A stretch of 64,000 nt of DNA from Nephrocerus scutellatus (Eukaryota > Arthropoda > Insecta > Diptera > Pipunculidae): positions 21,873,462-21,937,461 of the forward strand of contig OX352763.1 in assembly GCA_947095585.1 (NCBI GenBank). The letters run 5' to 3'. The notes under the pieces are model-generated. The model searched no databases and had not been told where the DNA came from. It was given only the letters and a program-made list of their open reading frames with translations. Below are positions 42,340-52,321 of this stretch, in pieces. The number at the start of each line of letters is the position of its first letter. The first letter of the stretch is position 1. The position numbers and the translations under genes were made by a program.

Positions 42340-43260
42340 CTGTACAACCGGGAACCGGGGTACTGGCTTTCCGCAAAAATCTATCCACTGGTCTCGATTT
42401 CCAGCCGATGTCATCCAGTTTGACATCTTTAAACTCTGGGCGTCCTAGTATTCGCCATATTTCCAGCGTAGGCCTTATGTCCCATAAACCATACAGCAAT
42501 GGACGTTCTGACCAGGATGCCCTTCGCTCATGACAGCTAGGTGACCTGCCCGCCGGAGCCTACCGAGGTTAATTGTCTTCTCATTATCGCGATCACGGTA
42601 ACTCACGTAGATCTTATGATTATGGTGAAAAAATCTCCGTAAAACTTTTCTCTCGAACGCGACTAAGAGGTCAGAATGCTTTTTACTAAGCACCCAAGTC
42701 TCAGATCAATATGTAACTACTGGTATGACCATTATCTTATACACCAGCAGTTTTGATGTTATGGATAGATTCCTAGATTTGAAGAGTCTTGACAGACTAT
42801 AGCAGGCTTCGTTGGCTTTAAGCAATCGTGCGCGTATTTCTGGTGCCATGTTGTTATCATCCGCTGCAATTATCGCGATACAATTTTAATTTTTTTTTTT
42901 AATTGAGGGACCATGTAATTTGTTTTGCGCTCATTTATGTACAGCCCACTCGATCTACCTATAAGAAAGCTTCCCATACAAATGATGCCAATATCGTCTG
43001 CGTAACCCAGTATCTGAATGTATTTTTATAAGGTTGTTCTTCTCGCCGTTACATTTGCGTCTCGGATCACTTTCTCCAACGCCAAGTTGAAGAGGACGTA
43101 GGCCGATCCATCCCCTTGTCGTAGCCCATTATAGATTTCGAATGGGCCTAGTAATTTGGATATTTTTACTTGGCTTATAACATTGGTCATGGTCAACCTA
43201 CTTATTCGTCTTAGTTTATTTGGTATGCCTATTTCTCTCATGGATTTAAAAAGTTCTAAG
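42340..43260 (-). mobile_element. RTE-type LINE, 3' half including the RT palm
   Basis: Minus frames joined: MREIGIPNKLRRISRLTMTN, VISQVKISKLLGPFEIYNGL and RQGDGSAYVLFNLALEKVIR (43,241-43,060), then a YADDIGIICM-like box near 43,005, SSGLYINE, a diverged stretch, LGCLVKS, LGRLRRAGHLAVMSEGHPGQ (about 42,580-42,500), NWMTSAGNRDQW (42,426-42,390) and the 3' UTR start GCGGAAAGCCAGTACC to about 42,345. Unlike other copies, the YADD-like region is present. The 3' end lacks the GAT tail. Stops and indels make it dead. Confidence 0.75.
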
Positions 43261-43294
43261 GATAGATGAAAAATAGTAACCCAAAAACCGTCCT

Positions 43295-43900
43295 ATTCTG
43301 TAATGTCTCTGACAAGATGATCAGCGAGTACTGGTACTGGTTTGGTAGGCTTTTGAGGTTGAATATTGTTAGATTAGTTGAAAGGGAGTCTAATGGTATA
43401 CCGACTCATCCCAGAAGTTTGATTTGGTATATTAAAGGATCTGGGATAGAAACTGCAAATCTCTTTTCTCTTTTCTTTGGACTCAATACCAAAATCTCGA
43501 TAGTCCTCGAAGCCGAAATCCAAGGTGTACGCTAAAATTACCGTACGCTAAAAAGCGTACTAAAAGTCTTTTAAGTTTTAGACGGCCATGTAAGCTGTTA
43601 GTACCCACTCGGTGGTTTCTATGCTGGTCAGATGCTGCTTTTATTTCTTCTCATCCTTTATACAAGCGCAACAAGGTCAAATTAGACTGGGAATCCGAAT
43701 ACAAAGAAGTTGTTGGGAATGGCTGGCTCAGGACCAGGAGCTCTTTTGCAGTAAGGAATATATAAGAGTATTAGTAGGTTTTCTTCCGGACCATTGGGCC
43801 TTAGGAAGCACAAAATTCTTTTATAAAAATTGACTGTAAGCGAGATCCAAAAGATCATCTAGAATGGTTTCTAAAATTTTAGACACAAGAAGACTTCATT
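43295..43900 (+). mobile_element. LINE RNase H and C-terminal fragments
   Basis: Plus frames: SASTGTGLVGF (about 43,322-43,354) and ISIVLEAEIQGVR (43,495-43,533) fit the (D)GSKTxxGTGAGxxG and ATVFQAEIxxI motifs of a LINE RNase H. YIRVLVGFLPDHWALGSTKF (43,768-43,820) fits the post-RNase H motif LVGLLTGHxxLGxHL. Part of the domain between is missing or replaced. Orientation is opposite to the RTE copy on its left. Confidence 0.6.
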
Positions 43901-43984
43901 CGTTTGTCATCATCTGTGTATCCTCTTTAACTTCTTTAGCGTATCTCGGAAATGGAAACATCCTGTCTACTACTGAGTCAATTT

Positions 43985-44085
43985 AGAACAGAACATCCAA
44001 CATTGGTCCAACAATTACTCTAGTGGAGTGTGGATTCGTGAAATTCTTTAACTAATGGTAATTGTAGATAATGTTTGTATCGACA
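43985..44085 (+). mobile_element. RTE-type LINE scrap
   Basis: ACATCCAACATTGGTCCAAC followed by CTCTAGTGGAGTGTGGATTC corresponds to the segment at 12,510-12,600 of the RTE copy (SNIGPSIQIVERESFNYLGS). About 100 bp only. Confidence 0.6.
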
Positions 44086-44089
44086 AAAT

Positions 44090-45639
44090 TTTATGAAACT
44101 GAATTTGAATTTGACTTAAGTTAACACAAGCTAATTTGGTAAAGATTATAAATAAGGCAAATATATATATGTACTTTATAGTATTTTTGTTGTTGCTGCG
44201 CATTATCTTGCTTGGGTATTATCATCATGAACATATGCAAATGCAAAAATGTTGATTTGTGGTCTTAAGAAGCAATTAATTTGAGTTCATAGCAAGCATA
44301 GCTGGACAATTTAATTATACGCTTTATTGAAGTTACAATTATTCTTCTATTGTGTTAGCTATAAAGATTTCGAAGTACATATATTATTACTTTGTAGGAA
44401 GAACATGATTTCAGGAACTAGCAAAGGTTTAAAAAATTACAAACCCACAGAATGAGAGCTTTAATGCAGATTAAACACAATACATTTCTGTTTGGTTGTC
44501 GTTGTTTTTGTTACATTGTTTCTACCATCCTCTTAAGATAAATAATCTACAGTTGTTTTATGATAATTATTGAAAGAAGCCGTTTTTTTCCTTGCAACAT
44601 TAACATGCAATTCAACTCTTGTGTATGTTAATTGAAATTAATCTTCAAATGCAAGAATGCACTCGAAAAACTCAACATACACAGAAGCTTTGATGCCAAT
44701 TCAACACACACCTTCTGTCAATGATCAAGTTCATTACATGTAATTCTGCCCTCAATACAAAGTAATGGAATTATCTCGTGTCAATTCAATCAGCAAAGAT
44801 GTTTTATGTTAATTTTAAGGAGTTTTCCTGTAATACCTACAGACAATTCAGGTGATAATTAATAATAATATGGTAAGCTGCCCGCTATGCAATTTATTTT
44901 TATAAGTACATGTAAGGGTATACCTATATGCACCCCAGAGACAAGTTGTAAGTTGTTCTTAGCATTAATCTTTAGATGCAGCAAATCAAGTTATTAGTAT
45001 TAATTAATTAATATGTGAATCACGCAATTTATTAATGCATTTCACACTTAAAAGTCTCACCCTTTGGAAACTCCATTGTAGAAGAGAAAATTGTTATACA
45101 TCGACAAAGGAGAGGAAATGTACCCTGACTAATGCCTCGTGAACAGATTTGGATAATTGCCTTACACCAACCATCCTTAAGTGTCATGCTCCAATTTATT
45201 GCATTTTTGTTTTTAGATATTCTTTTATAATTAGTTTAAGCTGATTAGGGCACTAAGCTTCGCGCACAACCACGGGTTCAGGACGCTTCGCTACCCGCAC
45301 AGCTAGTGAGTGATACCGCGCTCAACTGCGCAACTACACACAATGAGAGTACTTCGTACACTAATTTTGAGCGCCGCCTATTGGAAAACGTTTACATTAA
45401 GAACATTACCTGAATTGTATCAAATACGTTGCGAAAGTTTTAACTCAATCGTATGGATAGTTTTTGAGTTTTGCTATGACTAACGCACAAAAACACAGAA
45501 ATTGACTTTTATACATATTTGGTGTTCAATTTGCTTAGATAGACAGATTTACTTTGAAAATCAGTCGTCGAGCAATTGGAAACTAACCCGTTGTGTTATA
45601 GCAAAATTTTGGTATTTTTTATAATGTACTGTACACACG
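44090..45639. other. unassigned AT-rich DNA
   Basis: No gene or transposon coding. 45,240-45,300 contains AAGCTTCGCGCACAACC and GGACGCTTCGCTACCC, phrases of the kind found beside diffuse insect repeats (compare AAGCTTCGCCCTTCGGGCTC at 59,571). Confidence 0.4.
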
Positions 45640-45718
45640 CTCAAGGGGTTTGCACCCTTATAATGCACAGCACAGCGTAGGCGTTGGGAAATTAAGGACG
45701 GGGAAAAGATGAGATGTC
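45640..45718 (+). repeat. CCCTTATAATGC dispersed repeat, copy 4
   Basis: ACACGCTCAAGGGGTTTGCA, CCCTTATAATGCACAGCACA and GCGTAGGCGTTGGG; the best-preserved copy of the family with members at 21,262, 22,681 and 25,388. Confidence 0.65.
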
Positions 45719-46011
45719 AATGGACATGTGTCTTAAATGGCTGAAGATCATATACAAATGCGGAAATACAGTGTCGGGCAATTCATTTCACAAAATTATT
45801 GGCCGGCTAGAGAAGGAATTGAATTGAATTGATTGATACGTCAGAAGATAGGTCTAATGAGCTCGATATTGCGGTTATGTTGGAGGATGGGCGGAATGTA
45901 TCTGGATATTTCTTTTTTGAACACCGCTTATGAAAAAAGCGATAAAACAGAGACAAGCAGGAAAGATTCCTGCTATTTTCAAGCGATTCGATTGTTTTTC
46001 CGATATTTACA

Positions 46012-46495
46012 TCATCATAAGTATATCTACAACCGGGGTCCGGTCCTGGCCTCCCGCAAAAAGTCTCTCCACCGGACTCGATTTCGAGCCGATGTCATCC
46101 AGTTTGGCATCCCTAAACTCTGGTCGTCCTGGTCTACGCCATCTTTCACGGCCTCACTGTCGTATTCCATAAATCCTCCCGCAAAGTACTTTCCGAGCAG
46201 GATCCTCTTCGCTCATGCGAGCTAGGTGTCATGCCCACCGGAGCCTATCGAGCTTAATTCTCTTCACGATGTCGATATCGCACGGTAACGCTCGTAGATC
46301 TCATCATTATAGAGTCTTCGGAATCGTCCTTCCTCACATACGGGGCCAACAATTCTTCGTAAGACTTTTCGCTCGAACGCGGCTTTTAGCTAAGCTAAGC
46401 ACCCAAGTCGCGGATCCATATGTAAGTACTGGTATGACCATTGTCTTATATACCAGCAGCTTGAATGTTATGGCTAAGTTCCTGATTTGAAGAGT
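46012..46495 (-). mobile_element. RTE-type LINE, 3' terminal ~480 bp
   Basis: The plus strand begins CATCATCATAAGTATATCTA and CAACCGGGGTCCGGTCCTGG (reverse of the RTE tail and 3' UTR), then GTCTCTCCACCGGACTCGAT and the reversed C-terminal coding region (GATGTCATCCAGTTTGGCAT; GTCGTATTCCATAAATCC), ending near 46,495 in the LLVYKTMVIPVLTYG region. It is 5'-truncated, which is typical. Minor frameshifts. Confidence 0.85.
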
Positions 46496-47454
46496 CTGGA
46501 CAGATTATTGTAGGATTACTTCTGCGCTTTCGATTTGCTGGGTACAGTGAAGGTTTGGTCTCCCATTTCGACAGCATTCTCGACGAAAACCAGAGAACGG
46601 TGATGAAACTTTTAAAGGACTTAGGTGCGTATTTCCACGTACTGTCTCCTTTTTGTTTCACATAAGAGGTGAATGTGGAAAGGGGCACAAATATAAAAAC
46701 CTTTATTTTTAACCGAGGAATGAGCAATTCTACATCACACACATTTACAAACTAATTTTTATGAAATTTTCAATAAAAATTATTGGTTGTTGGGCGATGG
46801 TTATGAGCTGGTTAGAGGAATGAGAGCTATAAGCGCCCGGGAGCAGCTTGTTTTTGATATACTCATTACCAGATTTTTACAAAAATAAGTGCTGTTCGTT
46901 GAAATTACAAAAATATTTAAAATTTGTGACAATCGCTTTATATTTAAACAAGCGTCGTCAACACTATTTTGGTTGGATTGCCACGTAAGGCTCTTTCATT
47001 TAAATAGGATAATATATAGCATATGTTCACCTTGAAATTCCATTGTAAATATTGGCGAAAACATTTTTTAAATTGATCCAGTGGTTTCGAAGATGACCTC
47101 CTACACACAAACCAACATTATAATATTGATATATAGATTGACCAGTGGTTCTATCAGACTTGTTACTTAATAGTGATTTTTGAACATAAACCATACCCTT
47201 CCGGCATTTTGCTAAAATTACACTTTTTTTAATTATTATTCTAACTATTGGATTCGCAACAAGTTGACACACTTTCACCACCAAGTTCCATTTTGTTTTC
47301 TTTTGGGCTAAAAAGCCAAGCTATTGTTAATCTTTTGTTAATACATTAACTTGGCAAAGGAAACTTTGCAGAAAGTCTTCATCTATTCCTTCTTTGTGGC
47401 ATAATGGTATTTTTTATAAAACTGGTATTCAAAAAACTAATCTCTTAGCTTCGC
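46496..47454. other. unassigned non-coding DNA
   Basis: No motif recognised. A 98-codon minus frame at 46,446-46,742 overlaps the RTE end and has no domain. Confidence 0.35.
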
Positions 47455-47610
47455 ACTTTATTTCCATTATCTAACCAAAGCCCACCAATTCTCCCGAATG
47501 TATGCCCAGGTATGTCTTACATCTATTCCCAGTCACGGGTTGTTACAAAGATTCTTAAAGAACTTGAGCCTAATTAAGCAACTGAACCCGACGGTATTCT
47601 GCCATTAAAA
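47455..47610 (+). mobile_element. LINE scrap (pre-RT linker, CR1-like)
   Basis: Plus frames: NQSPPILPNVCPGMSYIY, then VVTKILKELEPN, a stop, ATEPDGILPLKV. The pattern (V)xKxLxxLxPNKATGPDGIPxL is the entry to the RT domain in CR1-like LINEs. Everything downstream is lost. Confidence 0.5.
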
Positions 47611-47639
47611 GTAGATTTAGACTATAGGCGCCATGTTCG

Positions 47640-47950
47640 GTAAAATTACCAGGGCGACTATACATTAAATTCAAATTGCCAGAAGAGATTAACACTACAT
47701 GAATGTTATAGTTATTTTATAGTAACGTCGAAAATGTTATCTACAGCATTATGGTAACATTGAAAAATATACTACTCCTCTCGTCTGGCTAGCTACAATT
47801 TCAATTTGACAGCCGCACGGCCCAAATGTAATGGAGAATTAAGACTACATCCGTGCGAAAAAAAATTGAGCGGGCCGTCTGTAGTTAAATTGAAATTGAT
47901 CCCCGAGGGGATCAATCTTACTTTTCGATAGGTTTGATAGGTACTTGGTT
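47640..47950. repeat. foldback-like AT-rich repeat
   Basis: CAATTTCAATTTGACAGCCG with CACGGCCC (47,797-47,824) is mirrored by GGGCCGTCTGTAGTTAAATT with GAAATTG (47,873-47,898), an imperfect inverted repeat about 107 bp across. A further diverged direct copy (TTAAATTCAAATTGCCAG...GATTAACACTACAT) starts at 47,662. It ends in the perfect palindrome ATTGATCCCC-GA-GGGGATCAAT (47,895-47,916). This suggests a small foldback or MITE, but no target duplication was found. Confidence 0.5.
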
Positions 47951-48329
47951 AAACTCGGATGATAAGAGGGGCAAGGCTGTTAGTACTTAGAATGTCTATA
48001 ACGGGCATTGTCTTCGTATGTAGCAGCCTTACCGTACAACACTGCAAGACACGTACGTGCCTGGGATAGTTTCTATCCTGGGCGGCCTAGGATTAAATCT
48101 CATCCTAGTGGTAAATGATTCGATTCGAAGTTCCGGACGATGTGCTGCCAAGGTTGGTTTTTTTCTCGCCCAGGCACTCATTATGAACGAGCTGAGTCCC
48201 TTGATGTCAGATCTCACCAAAGTCGCGTTGGTACTACGGGAGTTGGCTTTACCCGCAGATAAGGTTGATCTGCGTGGAGGTTAGCTGAGTCTGGGCCAAC
48301 TTTTAGTTGAGCGCTTGGAATCACTTCAT
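47951..48329. other. unassigned DNA
   Basis: Two complementary chance frames (48,057-48,284 plus, 48,029-48,220 minus) lie opposite each other. The plus one, with LGLNLILVVNDSIRSSGRCA, looks mildly protein-like, but I recognise no family. Confidence 0.3.
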
Positions 48330-48558
48330 TCGATTTTGGCGACGAAGCACCATCCTTGCCTAGTGTTTATAATTGGTACAATGAATTTAAACGCGAACGA
48401 CGTTCACTCAAAGACGAGCCTCGTGAAGGTCGTCCAAAAACAGCTTTTGTGCCAGAAAACATCGATGCTGTGAGGAAACTGATTGAAGAGGATCGTCATG
48501 TGACTTATCGGGAAATCGATGCATGCCTAGGCATTAGTAACACCAGCGTATATACGAT
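48330..48558 (+). mobile_element. mariner transposase N-terminal fragment
   Basis: From about 48,337 the frame reads FGDEAPSLPSVYNWYNEFKR, ERRSLKDEPREGRPKTAFVP, ENIDAVRKLIEEDRHVTYRE and IDACLGISNTSVYTI. These are the two helix-turn-helix DNA-binding units of mariner transposases, including the linker GRPK (AT-hook-like). The frame is open and well preserved but stops abruptly at 48,555, where a minus-strand RTE 3' tail begins. The catalytic domain is not found downstream. Confidence 0.9.
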
Positions 48559-48880
48559 TATCATCATCATATTTGACTCTACAACCGGTGTACGGTCCTG
48601 GCCTTACGCAAAAAATGTATACCAGGAGCTTGGATGTTATGGTTTAATTCCTGGATTTGAAGAGTCTTGACAGACTATATAGTAGGCTTTGTTGGCTTTA
48701 AGCAACCGTGCGCGTATTTCCGGGTTCCATGATGTTATCGGTTGCTACAGTTGACCCGAGATACTTAAAGCATTGCACTACTCCAAATTTGAATTGAGGG
48801 ACCAGTGTTGGATCTTCTACTCGCAGACGTGGCCACCATGTACTTTGTTTTGCTCTCATTTATGTGCATTGACAAAAGGT
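48556..48880 (-). mobile_element. RTE-type LINE, deleted copy inserted in mariner
   Basis: The plus strand reads ATTATCATCATCATATTTGA then CTCTACAACCGGTGTACGGT: the reversed RTE tail and 3' UTR. After about 60 bp it jumps (near 48,617) into the reversed RT thumb region: CAGGAGCTTGGATGTTATGG, TTGACAGACTATATAGTAGG, CGTGCGCGTATTTCCGGGTT and TTTGTTTTGCTCTCATTTAT, matching LLVYK...YYSL...ARLLKAN...NESKTKY. About 500 bp of C-terminal coding sequence is therefore deleted between the tail and the thumb. Confidence 0.8.
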
Positions 48881-48914
48881 GTTTGAGATTTTTTGCTTGG
48901 TATACGACCATTTG

Positions 48915-48980
48915 TTTGTCATCATTATATTTTATACTAGAACCGGTGTCCTATTCTGTAGTACCGCAAAAATTACTTTT
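48915..48980 (-). mobile_element. RTE 3' end, degenerate solo copy
   Basis: CATCATTATATTTTATACTA followed by GAACCGGTGTCCTATTCTGT and CGCAAAAATTAC resembles the reversed RTE tail at 48,560 (CATCATATTTGACTCTACAA, CCGGTGTACGGTCC, CGCAAAAA). A second, older tail next to the first. Confidence 0.5.
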
Positions 48981-49044
48981 TTTAGAACATGCTGCCAAAG
49001 TTAATTACAGTACGACCTCGGTTAACGCAACCCTCGATTATTGC

Positions 49045-49740
49045 GGCGCAGGGACATCAATATTTACTTTTGGGACTGGGATAATAATAATAATATTCGG
49101 CGCGACAGTGCGTTGCGTTCCAAGGACGAGCTTCATTTGTGTTGTGCATGTATATTTTTGAACACGAATGGAAGGGACCTACACTTTAAGGCCGTATCCG
49201 AACGGCGAATTTTGAGAAGCTTTCCGTGACTAGTTATAACTCTCGGAACGTTTGTCAGACATTCGTGAGAGGTTGGACACAACCGTGAAAAATACTTTTG
49301 GTGTTACTGGGATTCGAACCACGAACCTCCTGCTCAGTAGCCAAGCGCATTTCCACTGAGCCACAGCACCCACTTATGACCAACTTAAATGTGACATAAG
49401 TCTCAAATCGAATTAGGCAATTTTTATGTCCTAACCGATCGAGAGATAAGTCCAAAAAAATTTTGTCGAAGATGGTCCCAAATTTTTGGAGAGATATCTA
49501 ACAATTAAAAAAAAATTGTGGACTTTCATTACATTACATAAAATGGCTCCTTAAAAAAAATATATGTTGGGTGCGACATAAGTCCCAACATATTTTTTTG
49601 GGACTTATGTCCCGATGGGCTAGGCTAGGACATTTATTTGTTTTGATTTCTTTTGGAACTTATGTCCCGTGTAAAGTGAGACATTAGTCCCAATTTTTTT
49701 CTTTTGGGACGTATGTCCCTGGAGCTAATGTCCCTGCGCT
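49045..49740. mobile_element. non-autonomous DNA element with 9-bp target duplication inside Tigger
   Basis: The inverted ends GGCGCAGGGACAT (49,045-49,057) and ATGTCCCTGCGCT (49,728-49,740) match at 12 of 13 bases. They are flanked by a perfect 9-bp direct repeat GATTATTGC (49,036-49,044 and 49,741-49,749), which restores the Tigger end sequence when removed. The inside carries repeated GGGACTTATGTCCC-type palindromes (49,585-49,735). A 9-bp duplication fits Mutator-like elements, while the CAGGG near the end recalls hAT; class is left open. A SINE is inserted in it. No coding. Confidence 0.8.
49079..49372 (-). mobile_element. tRNA-derived SINE, copy C (best preserved)
   Basis: Read on minus from 49,372: GGTGCTGTGGCTCAGTGGAA (A box TGGCTCAGTGG, complement at about 49,353-49,364), ATGCGCTTGGCTACTGAGCA, then GTGGTTCGAATCCCAGTAAC (B box GGTTCGAATCCC, complement 49,309-49,320). 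The head can be folded as a tRNA with a GGTG/CACC acceptor-like pairing. The body (GACAAACGTTCCGAGAGTTA; CGCCGTTCGGATACGGCC) is shared with copies A and B. The tail is GTCGCGCCGAATATTATTAT. Length ~290 bp. Pol III type 2 promoter by analogy. Confidence 0.85.
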
Positions 49741-50399
49741 GATTATTGCAACAACCAAGTTCTTATCACCGTTGACTCAGTAAACGCAACTCTGACGAAA
49801 AAAAAATACTCAATAAACGCAACATTGATGTACTAATTTGCTACATAAGCTGTATTTTATTTGGAATCCGAATAAGGAATTCCAATGTCAAAACCAGCCA
49901 AAACCATCCAAACAGCAGGTTTTCCAATTCCAAATAAGGAATTCGACAGTGCAATTGTTTATGTAATTCCTTATTCCTCGGCAAATAAAATACGGCTATA
50001 GTTTCTTTTCCATATATTTTCTTCACAAATTATTTTGTGTCTAGAGTCAAGACAATACTTTTTGAAGCTCTTTTTATAACTTTGCAGTAGGTATGGACCG
50101 GTAATTTAAAGTTATTGGTATCGTGTCTGGCTTGTTATTTTTTTTTTTGGTTATTGCATTTTATAAAGTTTGTGAGTGGTTGCGGATTGTAGATATATTG
50201 TGTACACATTTAATTTGTCATTCGCGATCGGTGGTTGCATTTATTTTTCCTAATATGGATGTCACAAAAAACATAGTTAAGCCCTCTATAGCGCAAAAAA
50301 GTCAGATTTTAGCAAAACTCGGGAAAACTCTACCAGTATATAGGGTCTATAAAGAATACAATGTGCACAAATCTACCATAAGTAGGATTAAAAGATGTT

Positions 50400-50690
50400 G
50401 GCTAATAAAAATACATTTTTAATTTTAAACGAGTATTGTGCGTAGAGCGTAGTAATTTGCTTTGATCTGAAACATAAATTGCAAACTCGCGTTGAATTAT
50501 TTCTTTATTTTTTTTGCGACTTGTCAATGTTCATCCAGTTCTGAGCTATGTTTAAAGTTTCAAGTCTCTAGCTCAATGGGAAGTTAGCTTAAAATCAATT
50601 ACAAAATTCCACCCGCACAGACAGACATACACGAAAGCGAGCTACTAATAAAAACGTTTTAAAAAATGAAAGTGCACTAAAACAATTTGC
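50400..50690. repeat. interrupting sequence inside the Tigger transposase
   Basis: The Tigger reading stops after SRIKRCWLIKI and resumes near 50,680 (LKQFAVNAESRPEKR). The interval has no Tigger homology and contains GTTTCAAGTCTCTAGCTCAA, TGGGAAGTTAGC and ACAGACAGACATACACG, phrases like those in the repeats at 58,320-59,540. Borders are not sharp and no terminal repeat was seen. Confidence 0.45.
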
Positions 50691-51495
50691 AGTTAATGCG
50701 GAATCTCGACCAGAAAAACGTGTAGCTCTAAGAGTTTGTGAATATCCTCAGATGGAAAAAGCATTTTTTCTCTGGTTCTTGAAGCAGAGGAATCTTAATG
50801 TGCCAGTGGCGATTGAAATTTTAAACTCAAAAGCGCGCCAACTACAGAATAAGATAAAAGAAAGACCGAGATTATTCAACGGTTGGTTTGCAAACTTCAA
50901 AAAAAAGTCATGGTGTTCAAAGCTTGTTTTGCCGTTTTTTATAAATATAAAAAAAAAAACAATTCAACAGCTCAGTCTATCAAATGAGCAAATTTACAAC
51001 GCAGACGAATCCGGCGTATGCTTAACAAAACTCTTGTAAGCTTTAAAGAGACATCAGAGCTCCGGGCCGTAAAGTAAGCAAGGAAAGAATAAAGTGCAAG
51101 CAAGAAGCACAAATGCTTCAGGTACTCACAAAGTTAAATTGTTTGTCATCGGGAAATCAGTCAACCAGAGATCTTTTAAAAATTTTGTCGAAAAGCCCGT
51201 CGTTTATAAGGCTTAGAAAATTCTTGGATGACCTACACGTTTTTCGAAGAATGGTTTCAGAAAACTTTTGTTCCCTACATAACCTACATGACCTTAATTT
51301 TTAAAAAAAGGCCTTATTCATACTAAATTTGTTAAAACTTTATCAGGTAAGAAAACATCTTGGATCGAAAGGTTTGGAAAAAAAAAGGCCTTCTTACTTA
51401 TAGGTCGATAACGCTCCTTGTCATCACAAGACCGGCGAAATGGTCAGTGACGATGGGATAATGATCGTCATTTGCAAAGTGTTGGAGCGTGAATA

Positions 51496-51589
51496 TGTCA
51501 CCGAACAGTGAATGGGAAGAAGAAGATGAACTTCCGTGATTATGTCACCGAACAGTGAATGGGAACAAGAAGATGAACTTCCGTTGAGT
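51496..51589 (+). repeat. 47-bp tandem duplication in the Tigger C-terminus
   Basis: TATGTCACCGAACAGTGAAT followed by GGGAA(G/C)AAGAAGATGAACTT begins at 51,496 and again at 51,543, almost identical. It lies where the third catalytic Asp region should be. Confidence 0.85.
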
Positions 51590-52321
51590 AGCATCAAAGA
51601 TCGAGCCGTAGAACATTGCAAAAGTATATTGAAAGCATTTGCAATATACTCCAAGAACTTACTCCCTCTGAATGTACATCCAACGAAGACGTCAACAATT
51701 CGATTTTTGAAAACATAGATGAGCTTGAACTGTTTAGGAATGATCAGTAAAGGGAGGAAGAAAATTCCTATATTCCTATTCCGGATAGCGAAACGGAGAG
51801 TTTGGAACAATTGTAGCAAAAATTAAAGCAGACACTGCCATTCGACCCTTTCACATATGCATTCAGTTGCAATTTTATTGGAAGATATTCTAAATCTTCA
51901 TAAATTGAAGTGTTGGCTGTGATTAAAAATATGACATCTAAGAAAACACAGCTCTTTTTTCTGTTTTTGCTAAAGTTAATAATTAAATAAATTGTGATAT
52001 AAACTTAAAAACATTGTAATTTATTATCATATACTTCGTTAATTCGTTGTTGTATGGTTCATCTTTAACTCGGAAATTTGGGACTCAGTTTTTGCAAACA
52101 ACCTCAATTAACGCAATAGCCCCCGATTTCTATTAGTTGCGTTAACCGAGGTCATACTGTATCATAATAAGATCAGGAGAAACCGCAAATGGTGCGCTCG
52201 TGAAGTGATAAAATGAAAAATTGCTGTGAAAAATGAAACGATATTTTATTTATCACCTGAACAGATTCTCAGAACGCGAAGAATGGAATCATTAATCTGC
52301 CACAATCTGCATAAAAGCTTA

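Larger units (their letters stand above)
49008..52159 (+). mobile_element. Tigger/pogo DNA transposon, complete ends, dead transposase
   Basis: TA (49,006-49,007) precedes CAGTACGACCTCGGTTAACG; the right end is the reverse complement of CAGTATGACCTCGGTTAACG and is followed by TA (52,160-52,161). The terminal inverted repeats match over ~24 bp with one difference. The transposase reads MDVTKNIVKPSIAQKSQILA and LPVYRVYKEYNVHKSTISRI (50,256-50,400, CENP-B-like DNA-binding), then after an interruption CEYPQMEKAFFLWFLKQRNL, RLFNGWFANF, IYNADESG (first catalytic Asp, 51,004), NASGTHKVKLFVIGKS, WIERFGKKKAFLL and, in another frame, DNAPCHHKTG (second Asp, 51,407). The third Asp region is missing. The C-terminal tail is Glu/Asp-rich. 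Frameshifts, a ~290 bp interruption at 50,400-50,690 and a nested element make it inactive. Confidence 0.9.

Noticed and set aside
49300..49372. Possible genuine tRNA gene (A and B boxes, tRNA-like fold)
   Set aside because: It is continuous with a ~220 bp body and an ATT-type tail that recur at 22,908 and 26,512, the acceptor and T stems are imperfect, and it lies inside a transposon. A tRNA-derived SINE explains it better.
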